NCBI RefSeq assembly: GCF_021190955.1
Contig: NZ_JAIOAO010000001.1
Span: 1,054,001 to 1,118,000 of the forward strand
Reading direction: 5' to 3'
DNA length: 64,000 nt
Origin: Parachryseolinea silvisoli
GTDB lineage: Bacteria > Bacteroidota > Bacteroidia > Cytophagales > Cyclobacteriaceae
Shown here piece by piece: positions 36,533 through 44,065 of this stretch. The notes under the pieces are model-generated. The model made no database searches. It was not told where the DNA came from and saw only the letters and a list, made by a program, of their open reading frames with translations. The translations under genes and the position numbers were made by a program. How positions within the stretch are numbered: position 1 is the first letter of the stretch; the number at the start of each line of letters is the position of its first letter.

Positions 36533-36982
36533 CTAGCTTTTTTTCTGTTTCAGGGCACGTTGCAATCGCCGCTTTTCACGGTACGAAACATTCTTTTGTT
36601 TAACGTCTATCAGGAAGCGATCACGCAGGATCTTTCTTCCTATCAAGATCGGAAATTTAAGGGAACCCCGGTTGCTCAGCGAGAACTCGGTCGTTATTTC
36701 TTCGTTAAAAATTTTAAGCGTTGAAACAATCACAAAACGTCGCTCCAGATCACCAAAAGAATTTTTGACATCACGTTCTTCGAACTCGGTCACTGAAAAT
36801 TTCATGCCTGTAAATTCAGGATGTTCTTCGTCGAGGAGAATAAATTCCAGACGGCCGTCTACCACCCGCGCCTGGCGACAGTGCAGGCTACTGGTATACG
36901 CCCCGGTGTCGATCTTCGCATGAATGTTGGTCAGGCCTAACATGGGTAGGTCGACGCGATCGTAACGGCCGAGAATCTTCAT
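36533..36982 (-). CDS. RimB-like retropepsin-fold protease (PF05618)
   Basis: A 149-residue protein of the family often labelled ATP-dependent zinc protease. Its core has the aspartic-protease-like motif HAKIDTGAYTSSLHC at about residues 23-37 and a C-terminal region FSLSNRGSLKFPILIGRKIL typical of retropepsin folds. In Pseudomonas the homologue RimB works with RimK and RimA to control S6 glutamylation. Here it heads the operon rimB-like, rimK, AstE-like, dedA. The ATP requirement and zinc in the old name are not visible in the sequence. Confidence 0.9.
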   Translation of the reverse strand: MKILGRYDRVDLPMLGLTNIHAKIDTGAYTSSLHCRQARVVDGRLEFILLDEEHPEFTGMKFSVTEFEERDVKNSFGDLERRFVIVSTLKIFNEEITTEFSLSNRGSLKFPILIGRKILRDRFLIDVKQKNVSYREKRRLQRALKQKKS

Positions 36983-37020
36983 GAATCATTGTAGTGGCTT
37001 AAATATAGCGGGCCGGCCGG

Positions 37021-37056
37021 ATAAAAAAAAAGCCCGGAGCGTGTGCTCCGGGCCGT
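37021..37056 (-). terminator. Terminator of the DUF2911 gene
   Basis: On the minus strand GCCCGGAGC and GCTCCGGGC form a perfect 9-bp stem around ACAC, followed by nine T. Confidence 0.88.
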
Positions 37057-37086
37057 TCATTTGTCTGGTTGCCGAAAGGGCCAGTG

Positions 37087-37590
37087 TTAGCCTTTTATTT
37101 TTACGGGAACGGCTGTGTTTTCCCACTTCAATACAATCTCGTCTTTGCCGGTGCTGATGTTGAAAGTTTCCACAAAGGCAGGAGTCTTGGTGGGCTTCAC
37201 GGTCACACGAAGCACGTCGTCCTTGTCATTATACTTATACGCACCCCACTGCTTGGCATCTTTGTTCAAGATGATGGTCCACTCATTTTCGCCAGGGATG
37301 GTGAACAGCGCATATTTACCTGCTGGTAAATCTTTGCCCTCTATTTTTACCGGCTTGTCAAATTCCAGCGTGGTCGCCTCGTTGGCACCGGTTCTCCAAA
37401 CTTCACCATACGGAACAAGACCACCCATAATCTTGCGACTCCGGGCAGAGGGTTGGCAGTATGTAATTTTTACGGTGGCGGCACCTACCTTACCAGAAGT
37501 TTCTGACTTGGGGCTGGCAGGTTTATCCTGGGCGCACGCAAGCGATACGACGGAAAGGAAAGTGATCATTAAAAATGCTGCACGTTTCAT
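37087..37590 (-). CDS. DUF2911 periplasmic protein
   Basis: A 167-residue protein with a signal peptide (AFLMITFLSVVSLACAQ) and the DUF2911 domain: VKITYCQPSARSRKIMGGLV, PYGEVWRTGANEATTLEFDK, DLPAGKYALFTIPGENEWTI. The family is common in Bacteroidetes and lacks an assigned function. The cysteine near position 19 could mark a lipoprotein, but the alanine and glutamine after it fit ordinary cleavage too. It is a single-gene unit with a strong terminator. Confidence 0.9.
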   Translation of the reverse strand: MKRAAFLMITFLSVVSLACAQDKPASPKSETSGKVGAATVKITYCQPSARSRKIMGGLVPYGEVWRTGANEATTLEFDKPVKIEGKDLPAGKYALFTIPGENEWTIILNKDAKQWGAYKYNDKDDVLRVTVKPTKTPAFVETFNISTGKDEIVLKWENTAVPVKIKG

Positions 37591-37644
37591 AAAGCTGTAG
37601 TTTTTGGTGTGTAAAGGGTTTAAAACTGGGTTTCAATATGTAAA

Positions 37645-37678
37645 AATGCCCCCGCTGCGCGGAGGCATTTTCTTAACT
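37645..37678 (-). terminator. Terminator of ffh
   Basis: On the minus strand AATGCCTCCGC and GCGGGGGCATT pair around a short loop, followed by TTTTAC. It lies about 110 bases after the ffh stop codon. Confidence 0.65.
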
Positions 37679-37783
37679 ATTATAGAAATATTACCTGTAA
37701 ACTATTTTAGAGAACGCTATGTACGCGTAAAAGTTTCCCTAAGCGGTTAATTTAATATGTTAATTTGTGTTAAATCTCTGCTC

Positions 37784-39115
37784 TTAGCGCCCGAACGGAT
37801 TCAAGGCTGAAAGTGCCCGTTTTCCGCCACCCATTTTATTCATGGTTTTCATCATTTTGCGCATGTCACTGAATTGCTTCAGCAACTGGTTGACCTGCTG
37901 CACTGACGTGCCGCTACCCACTGCGATGCGGTTCTTGCGGCTCGCGTTGATGATGTCTGGATTCTCGCGCTCGCTTAACGTCATAGAGCGAATAATGGCC
38001 TCGATGGGCTTGAAAGAATTGTCGTCAATGTCGATATCCTTAATAGCCTTTCCCATACCGGGGATCATGCCCAGCAGGTCTTTCATATTACCCATTTTCT
38101 TAACCTGCTCGAGCTGCGACAGGAAGTCGTTAAAATCGAACTGGTTTTTGCGGATCTTCTTATTGAGGCGTGCGGCTTCTTCCTGGTCGAAAGCCTGCTG
38201 CGCTTTTTCTACGAGGGTCACCACGTCACCCATGCCGAGGATACGGCTGGCCATACGGTCGGGGTAGAAGCGGTCAATCGCATCCATCTTTTCACCGGTG
38301 CTGATGAACTTGATTGGCTTGTCTACCACACGGCGAATCGAGAGGGCGGCACCACCGCGGGTGTCACCGTCGAGCTTGGTAAGCACCACGCCGTTAAAGT
38401 TCAGGCGCTCGTTGAAAGCCTTGGCGGTATTCACCGCATCCTGACCAGTCATGGAGTCAACCACGAACAGTGTCTCGGAAGGGTTCAGGGCTTCCTTCAA
38501 TCGCGCGATCTCATCCATCATCTGCTCGTCTACGGCCAGACGGCCGGCGGTATCGACAATGACGATGCGGTGGTTATTTTTCCTGGCGTGCTCGATCGCC
38601 GCCTTCGCAATTTTAACAGCGTCTTTATTCTTGGGCTCGGCGTACACTTCGACTCCTACTTGCTCGCCCAGCACTTTCAGCTGGTCAATCGCGGCGGGAC
38701 GGTAAATATCGCAGGCCGTCAGCATAACGGAGCGGCCCTGACGCTTGAGGTAACTTGCCAGCTTGCCGGAAAATGTCGTTTTACCTGAACCCTGCAGACC
38801 GGCAATCAGGATAATGGCCGGCGAACCGTCGATCTTGATGTCTTCGCTCTGGCCGCCCATGAGGCCGGTCAGCTCGTCGTTCGTAATCTTCACCAACAGC
38901 TGCCCCGGCGAGAGCGAGGTCAGTACGTCCTGGCCCATGGCCTTTTCCTTGATGTCGTCTGTTACCTCCTTGGCTACTTTATAGTTAACGTCGGCATCGA
39001 TCAGAGCCTTGCGGATCTCTTTCACGGTGGACGCCACGTTGATTTCGGTGATCTGCCCCTGACCTTTCAGGGTCTGAAAGGCTTTATCGAGTTTGAAACT
39101 TAAATTATCAAACAT
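37784..39115 (-). CDS. ffh: Signal recognition particle protein Ffh
   Basis: SRP GTPase that binds signal sequences and 4.5S RNA and docks with FtsY for cotranslational membrane targeting. The 443 residues contain the N domain, G1 (GLQGSGKTTFSGKLASYL), G3 (DTAGRLAVDEQMM), TKLDGDTRGGAALSIRRV and the methionine-rich M domain ending MRKMMKTMNKMGGGKRA. Length is normal. It is separated from neighbours by a terminator downstream and a short promoter-sized gap upstream. Confidence 0.97.
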   Translation of the reverse strand: MFDNLSFKLDKAFQTLKGQGQITEINVASTVKEIRKALIDADVNYKVAKEVTDDIKEKAMGQDVLTSLSPGQLLVKITNDELTGLMGGQSEDIKIDGSPAIILIAGLQGSGKTTFSGKLASYLKRQGRSVMLTACDIYRPAAIDQLKVLGEQVGVEVYAEPKNKDAVKIAKAAIEHARKNNHRIVIVDTAGRLAVDEQMMDEIARLKEALNPSETLFVVDSMTGQDAVNTAKAFNERLNFNGVVLTKLDGDTRGGAALSIRRVVDKPIKFISTGEKMDAIDRFYPDRMASRILGMGDVVTLVEKAQQAFDQEEAARLNKKIRKNQFDFNDFLSQLEQVKKMGNMKDLLGMIPGMGKAIKDIDIDDNSFKPIEAIIRSMTLSERENPDIINASRKNRIAVGSGTSVQQVNQLLKQFSDMRKMMKTMNKMGGGKRALSALNPFGR

Positions 39116-39197
39116 GGATGTATCGGTATTTGAGTGATGAGCTTCGTTTTACAATTATTCGGGGGGCTAAGGTAAGCAAAATGTTGGGGAGTCCGCA

Positions 39198-40391
39198 TCA
39201 GCCGCGAAAAGGCCAATATGGAAATACTTCGCCGGCCTGAAACTGGGTCCGTTCCAACGGCAGCTCCAGAAAGCCCGTCACCTTTTTAAGGTTGGCAAAG
39301 TCGCCCGAGCCGCCGCCGGCGTCGGGATAGGCCATGAGCCGACCCTGTTCGTTCCGCACACTCACCTGCAGGAAGTAGGTCACCCTGGGCGAAAACGAAA
39401 ATGGCTGGGCCAGCACCGCAAACGCCGGCGCCGCCTGCACGCCGAGGCTTTGTAGCAGCCAGGGTTTGACATACCGCTGAAAGCACAGAAACGTCGAGAC
39501 CGGATTGCCGGGCAATGCAAAGACCGTCTTACCGCCGGCCGACGCCCCAAACCAGAAAGGCTTGCCCGGCCGCTGACTCACCTGGTGGAAATGCTTGACC
39601 ACACCCAGCGACTCGAGCACCTCCGGCACAAAGTCGAACTTGCCTTTTGACACGCCACCCGATAAAATAATGACATCATTTGCCTCCACCAGGTCGCGAA
39701 GGTTAGCCTGCAACACATCCTTGTCATCCGGCAGGTGTGAGAGCGAAGCGTTAACATACAGTGCCCCCAGCGCGGCCACCAACGCATAGCCATTGGAGCG
39801 TCGCACCTGGTGCAGCAGTGGCGTTTCGTCAACATCTACCAATTCGTCGCCTGTTGACACCACCGCCGTACGTGGTGGGGCAAATACCGCTACAAAAGAT
39901 TTCCCCACTGAAGCGAGCAAGGCAACTTCTGCCGGCGACAAAACAAGGCCGGGCTCTAACAGTGATGCTTCCTGACGGGCATCGCTCCCTTGATAGTGGA
40001 TGCTCTGTCCACGCTCCACGGTGGCCATGGTGATGGTCGCTACGTTGTCCTGGATCGATATATCTTCATAACGCACCACGGTATCGGTACCCCTCGGCAG
40101 CACAGCGCCGGTCATTACTTCGAACGCATGCGCGGGATTGCTGAGCGTCTGCGCCGGCATGCCGGCGGCCTGCGTACCTTCCAGGGAAAATCTGCGTTGG
40201 CCTTCGTGCCACGCCTGGTAGGCGATGGCAATGCCGTCCATTGTGGCCCGATCAAACGGGGGCAGGTCGCGGTCGGCGGTAATCTTTTCAGCCAGCACAC
40301 GGCCATTGGCCTGCGCCAGGGGAATGCTTTCGGTGCGCGGTGTATACAGTGCCTGCAAAATGCGGGCGGTGGCCTCCTGAACAGTTACCAT
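39198..40391 (-). CDS. moeA: Molybdopterin molybdotransferase MoeA
   Basis: Inserts molybdate into adenylylated molybdopterin, the last general step of Mo-cofactor synthesis. 397 residues with the usual landmarks: DRDLPPFDRATMDGIAIAY, TDTVVRYEDI, VVSTGDELVDVD, IILSGGVSKGKFDFVPEVL and FALPGNPVSTFLCFQRYVKP. The frame has no visible MoaB/MogA domain. It is divergent from moaC, with start codons 39 bases apart, inside a cluster that also carries moaE, moaD and moaA. Confidence 0.95.
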   Translation of the reverse strand: MVTVQEATARILQALYTPRTESIPLAQANGRVLAEKITADRDLPPFDRATMDGIAIAYQAWHEGQRRFSLEGTQAAGMPAQTLSNPAHAFEVMTGAVLPRGTDTVVRYEDISIQDNVATITMATVERGQSIHYQGSDARQEASLLEPGLVLSPAEVALLASVGKSFVAVFAPPRTAVVSTGDELVDVDETPLLHQVRRSNGYALVAALGALYVNASLSHLPDDKDVLQANLRDLVEANDVIILSGGVSKGKFDFVPEVLESLGVVKHFHQVSQRPGKPFWFGASAGGKTVFALPGNPVSTFLCFQRYVKPWLLQSLGVQAAPAFAVLAQPFSFSPRVTYFLQVSVRNEQGRLMAYPDAGGGSGDFANLKKVTGFLELPLERTQFQAGEVFPYWPFRG

Positions 40392-40403
40392 AGCAATTAT
40401 CGT

Positions 40404-40411
40404 TACCTTTG
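40404..40411 (+). promoter_or_regulatory. -7 box upstream of moaC
   Basis: TACCTTTG matches TAnnTTTG exactly, 19 bases before the moaC ATG, inside the 39-base space shared with moeA. No good -33 element is visible. Confidence 0.4.
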
Positions 40412-40430
40412 TTTACGATCCGAAAGTTAC

Positions 40431-40907
40431 ATGCCTAAAAAACAATTTACACATATCGATGATGCCGGCAACCCACAAATGGTTGACGTCAGTGCCAAAG
40501 CCGTTACGCGCCGTACCGCCCGGGCCCAGGCTGTGATCACGGTGGGCAGCGCCATTCTCAAACAAATCAAAAACAACGAGCTGATTACCAAAAAAGGCCC
40601 GGTGTTCCAGACGGCAATCATTGCCGGTGTGATGGGTGCCAAGAAAACCTCGGAGCTCATCCCCTTCTGCCATCCGCTGGGGTTGGAAGACTGCCAGGTG
40701 AAGATCACCACCGCGAAGAATAAGATCGTAATCACCACGGAAGCAACCGTTACCGCCAAGACCGGTGTAGAGATGGAAGCACTCACGGCGGCGTCAGTAG
40801 CGGCGCTTACCGTATACGATATGTGCAAAGCACTTTCACACGACATGGTCATTGGCGAAATACAATTGCTTGAAAAAACAGGCGGAAAGAAGGACTTCCG
40901 CCGTTAA
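40431..40907 (+). CDS. moaC: Cyclic pyranopterin monophosphate synthase MoaC
   Basis: Works with MoaA to turn GTP into cyclic pyranopterin monophosphate (precursor Z). The 158 residues from ATG 40431 start MPKKQFTHIDDAGNPQMVDV. They contain the signature TSELIPFCHPLGLEDCQV and KTGVEMEALTAASVAALTVYDMCKA and the catalytic end HDMVIGEIQLLEKTGGKKDF. The open frame extends back to 39990, but that part lies antisense to moeA and is not family-like. Confidence 0.96.
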   Translation: MPKKQFTHIDDAGNPQMVDVSAKAVTRRTARAQAVITVGSAILKQIKNNELITKKGPVFQTAIIAGVMGAKKTSELIPFCHPLGLEDCQVKITTAKNKIVITTEATVTAKTGVEMEALTAASVAALTVYDMCKALSHDMVIGEIQLLEKTGGKKDFRR

Positions 40908-41362
40908 CGCAGAAGTGTTGATCGTTGCCTGAGAAGACTGGCAAGTCCTTTCTGTCATTTTATAGTAAAAAATGCCCGCGCTGGCGGTGACCTTACGTCT
41001 TCTTACCCGGATGTATGCCGCGACCGTACAACGCCCCTCAAAATTCAGGTTTGCAAAATGCCGCGCCGGCAAACGAGAAAAACATCATTCTGAAATACTT
41101 TTCCTGGTCTTCGCTAAACAACTATAAATCAGCCAGTGATCCCCCACCCGATACGTTGATACCCCGCTTTCTGGCGACCGTTGATCGAAACACGCTATAG
41201 GCGGCGTCGACATTTTATAAAACCCGGGTGAAACATTTCAGAAGCTACCGATTATGAAAAGAAATATTTATGGGTAATTATTACGCGCCTTGTCGGGACA
41301 ACTTTTTACCCAACTTTTATCGCTATGTCTACATTACCTTGGGGCTATAATTCTACTGTGTC
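40908..41362. other. Intergenic region, no gene seen
   Basis: A spacer of 455 bases between moaC and a small ORF. I see no tRNA, clear hairpin terminator or repeat. A 61-codon plus-strand frame at 41015-41200 has an unlikely composition and no start signal, and I do not call it. Confidence 0.4.
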
Positions 41363-41482
41363 ATGAAACCGCTTATCAAGCTTAGCATCAATCCGATTCA
41401 TCGCGACCTGGTCATTGTTCTGCTGGCGAGTTTGCTCGTCGCCGTCCTGATGGTATCGATGGCTATACTGATCTTTGGATAA
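41363..41482 (+). CDS. Possible 39-residue single-span membrane protein
   Basis: ORF starting MKPLIKLSINPIHRDL, followed by a hydrophobic span of about 20 residues (VIVLLASLLVAVLMVSMAIL) and ending IFG before TAA. The basic N-terminus and single span match small membrane proteins. It ends 21 bases before the convergent moaE stop codon. No ribosome binding site is clear. It may be a real short gene; conservation would decide. Confidence 0.45.
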   Translation: MKPLIKLSINPIHRDLVIVLLASLLVAVLMVSMAILIFG

Positions 41483-41503
41483 TACCCTATATCAGCATGC
41501 CGA

Positions 41504-41914
41504 TCAGGGATGTGCCGAGATCCATTCCTCGCCGTCTTCCAGCACTTCCTTTTTCCAGATAGGAACCGTCTCTTTCAGGGTATCGATGATATACTGACAG
41601 GCAGCAAAAGAATCGGCCCGGTGCGGCGTCGACACCGCTACGACCACGGCGACGTCTCCCGGCTCCAATACTCCCACCCGATGGCTTATCGCATATGCTT
41701 GTAACGGCCACTTCGCTGCCGCTGCATCCACTATCTTTTGTATCTCGGCTACAGCCATGGACTCGTATGCTTCATACTCCAGGCGCAGTACCTGTTTGCC
41801 TTTGGCGTTGTCGCGTACGGTTCCTATAAAGGCGTTTATAGCGCCGGCTTGCAGGCGGGTGGCTGCTTGTATTATTTGTTGTACATCGAGTGGTGTTTCG
41901 GATAGGGTAATCAT
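41504..41914 (-). CDS. moaE: Molybdopterin synthase catalytic subunit MoaE
   Basis: Large subunit of molybdopterin synthase, transferring sulfur from MoaD thiocarboxylate to precursor Z. Of 136 residues, landmarks are INAFIGTVRDNAKGKQVLRL, EYEAYESMAVAEIQKI, ISHRVGVLEPGDVAVVV, HRADSFAACQYIIDTLKETV and PIWKKEVLEDGEEWI with the conserved lysines. It follows moaD by 24 bases and belongs to the same operon. Confidence 0.95.
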   Translation of the reverse strand: MITLSETPLDVQQIIQAATRLQAGAINAFIGTVRDNAKGKQVLRLEYEAYESMAVAEIQKIVDAAAAKWPLQAYAISHRVGVLEPGDVAVVVAVSTPHRADSFAACQYIIDTLKETVPIWKKEVLEDGEEWISAHP

Positions 41915-41938
41915 AGTTCAAAAATGCAAAAGTATTCT

Positions 41939-42193
41939 TCACCCGCCACTTACCGGCGGTATCAACGCAATCTCATCCCGCTCCTCCAACAACACCCCAT
42001 CCTCCGCATATTCACTATTTACAGCAATCAACAATGACCGCAATCCTGCCAGTGCGGGATACTGCCCCACGAGGGCTGTACGAAGCGCCGACACAGTATT
42101 ACCGGGAAGCTCGATCTCGCACTGCCGCCCCCCCAGAATGTCCTTGGCGATGCCAAAGGCCAGTACGGTGTATTTTTTCATGTTTGTATTCAT
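41939..42193 (-). CDS. moaD: Molybdopterin synthase sulfur-carrier subunit MoaD
   Basis: Ubiquitin-like sulfur carrier of 84 residues. VLAFGIAKDILGGRQCEIEL opens the beta-grasp fold, LLIAVNSEYAEDGVLLEERD is typical of the family, and the C-terminal ALIPPVSGG ends in the Gly-Gly that is activated and thiocarboxylated. The start may be Met1 (42193) or Met5 (42181). The activating enzyme MoeB is not in the window. It is divergent from moaA. Confidence 0.95.
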   Translation of the reverse strand: MNTNMKKYTVLAFGIAKDILGGRQCEIELPGNTVSALRTALVGQYPALAGLRSLLIAVNSEYAEDGVLLEERDEIALIPPVSGG

Positions 42194-42296
42194 TTTTATG
42201 CCGTTAGACCGCTCCAGGTCGTTTTCCAGCCCGTATCCCTGGTGGAACCGATCGTATCAGCAAATTTGTTCGTAATTTGAGCTTTTCTTTTGACAT

Positions 42297-43289
42297 CTGA
42301 CACTCTACGACAACCATAACAGGCCCCTGACCTACGTACGGCTCGCTGTAACCGACCGGTGCAACCTGCGCTGCTTTTACTGCATGCCGGCGGAGGGTAT
42401 CCAGTACCTGCCTAAACGGGAGCTGCTAACGTTTGAAGAGATCGAACGCACCATCGCCCTGCTGGCAAGACTTGGTATCAGCAAGGTGCGCCTGACCGGC
42501 GGCGAGCCTTTCGTGCGCATGGACCTTATGCGCCTGATTCGCAACCTGGTAGAGATCCCCGGTGTCAATGACCTGCACATCACCACCAACGGTGTGCTAA
42601 CGGCGCCCCATGTTGCTGAGCTTAAACGGCTCGGCATTGCCTCGGTCAATCTTAGCCTGGATACACTGAATGCGGACCGCTTTAAGCTGATCACCCGGCG
42701 CGCCGAGTTCGGCCCGGTCATGCGTACGCTCGAGCTTCTGCTGAAGCACGACATTCCCACCAAGATCAATGCCGTGGTCATGGAAGGAAAAAACATTGAA
42801 GACATCCTTCCCCTTGTCGAGCTTACGCGGCAACAAGCCGTGGAAGTACGATTTATTGAAGAGATGCCGTTTAACGGCGAGGGCAGCCATTACCCGACGC
42901 TGCATTGGAACTATGCGCGCATCCATTCATACCTGAAAGAGCATTTCCCCGACCTGCACAAGATACCTGACCCTGCCAACGCCACGGCTACGCAATACGC
43001 CATCCCGGGCTACAAAGGCAGTGTAGGCATCATCGCAGCCTTTAGCCGCACCTTCTGCGGCACCTGCAACCGCATCCGCATTACCGCACAAGGCACGTTA
43101 AAAACCTGTCTCTATGACGAGGGCGTGCTCGACATCCGGCAGTTGCTGCGGTCAGGCGATAGTGACGATGTTATTACCGAAAAACTCCTGCAAGCATTTC
43201 GCCAGCGGCCTAAAGATGGGTTTGAAGCCGAGGCTTCGCGCAGCAATCACCTGCCCGCGCACGAATCGATGTCGACCATCGGGGGATAG
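42297..43289 (+). CDS. moaA: GTP 3',8-cyclase MoaA (radical SAM), CTG start
   Basis: Radical-SAM enzyme that begins molybdopterin synthesis from GTP. The first ATG in frame (42384) lies inside the FeS motif, so translation must begin upstream. The frame back to a stop at 42291 encodes LYDNHNRPLTYVRLAVTDRC and CNLRCFYC, the CxxxCxxC cluster. CTG 42297 is the only start-like codon, giving 330 residues, the normal size. The second cluster motif (FCGTCNRIRITAQGTLKTCLY) and the C-terminal GG follow. The TauE-like gene begins 8 bases downstream. Confidence 0.92.
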   Translation: MTLYDNHNRPLTYVRLAVTDRCNLRCFYCMPAEGIQYLPKRELLTFEEIERTIALLARLGISKVRLTGGEPFVRMDLMRLIRNLVEIPGVNDLHITTNGVLTAPHVAELKRLGIASVNLSLDTLNADRFKLITRRAEFGPVMRTLELLLKHDIPTKINAVVMEGKNIEDILPLVELTRQQAVEVRFIEEMPFNGEGSHYPTLHWNYARIHSYLKEHFPDLHKIPDPANATATQYAIPGYKGSVGIIAAFSRTFCGTCNRIRITAQGTLKTCLYDEGVLDIRQLLRSGDSDDVITEKLLQAFRQRPKDGFEAEASRSNHLPAHESMSTIGG

Positions 43290-43297
43290 ATAACACC

Positions 43298-44050
43298 ATG
43301 GACAGCAACGTTCTTCTTGCCGCTTCCTTTTTTCTCATTGCGCTCATCTATGCTTCCGTCGGCTTCGGCGGTGGCTCCAGCTACCTGGCGCTGCTGGCGC
43401 AACCACTCTTCATGCTGACACCCGAGGTTATACGTCCCACAGCATTGCTATGTAATGTCATTGTCGTCACCGGGGGCGCGCTGATCTTTTACCGCGAAAA
43501 ACAAATTGTATGGAAAGAAATCTGGCCCTTTCTTGTCGTCAGTATTCCTATGGCATTCATCGGCGGCCTGTGGAAATTACAAGACGATACTTTCTTTATC
43601 ATCCTGGGCGTTACACTATTTGTTGCCTCGGTATTATTATGGATACAACCCGAAGAAATACCGACCACCAAACGGAAGTATAACACTACCCGTTCGAATA
43701 TACTACTCGGAGGAGGCATAGGCTTTCTCTCCGGACTGGTGAGCATTGGTGGTGGGATTTTCCTCTCTCCCATTCTACATCTACTGCGATGGGGCGATGC
43801 GAGACGTATTTCGGCGCTCGCCAGTTTGTTTATACTTGTCAACTCGATCAGTGGTCTGGCAGGTCAATTTTCAAAAGGTATACCCGATATTCGCATGGGT
43901 TTCCTCTTGCCCTTGTTGTTAGCGGTTGGCGTGGGGGGCCAGATCGGCTCCCGTCTGGGTGCGCAGCGATTTAATCCGATTTACATCAAACGCATTACAG
44001 CACTACTCATTCTGCTCGCCAGCATCAACATTTTGCGCGACCATGTGTAG
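43298..44050 (+). CDS. TauE/SafE-family sulfite/anion exporter-like permease
   Basis: Membrane permease of 250 residues with about eight segments, including LIALIYASVGFGGGSSYLALL at the N-terminus and ILLGGGIGFLSGLVSIGGGIF in the middle, the two GG-rich repeats of the family. It exports sulfite, sulfoacetate or related anions in characterised members. Placement 8 bases after moaA suggests cotranscription. A role with a molybdenum-dependent sulfite enzyme is possible but not shown. Confidence 0.9.
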   Translation: MDSNVLLAASFFLIALIYASVGFGGGSSYLALLAQPLFMLTPEVIRPTALLCNVIVVTGGALIFYREKQIVWKEIWPFLVVSIPMAFIGGLWKLQDDTFFIILGVTLFVASVLLWIQPEEIPTTKRKYNTTRSNILLGGGIGFLSGLVSIGGGIFLSPILHLLRWGDARRISALASLFILVNSISGLAGQFSKGIPDIRMGFLLPLLLAVGVGGQIGSRLGAQRFNPIYIKRITALLILLASINILRDHV

Positions 44051-44065
44051 TCCGCATGTGTTTGC

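Noticed and set aside
39990-40430. Upstream extension of the moaC frame
   Set aside because: It is antisense to moeA and the MoaC family begins at MPKKQFTHID.
41015-41200. 61-codon plus-strand frame between moaC and moaE
   Set aside because: Composition is proline/asparagine-rich without structure, no start signal is present, and no domain is recognisable.
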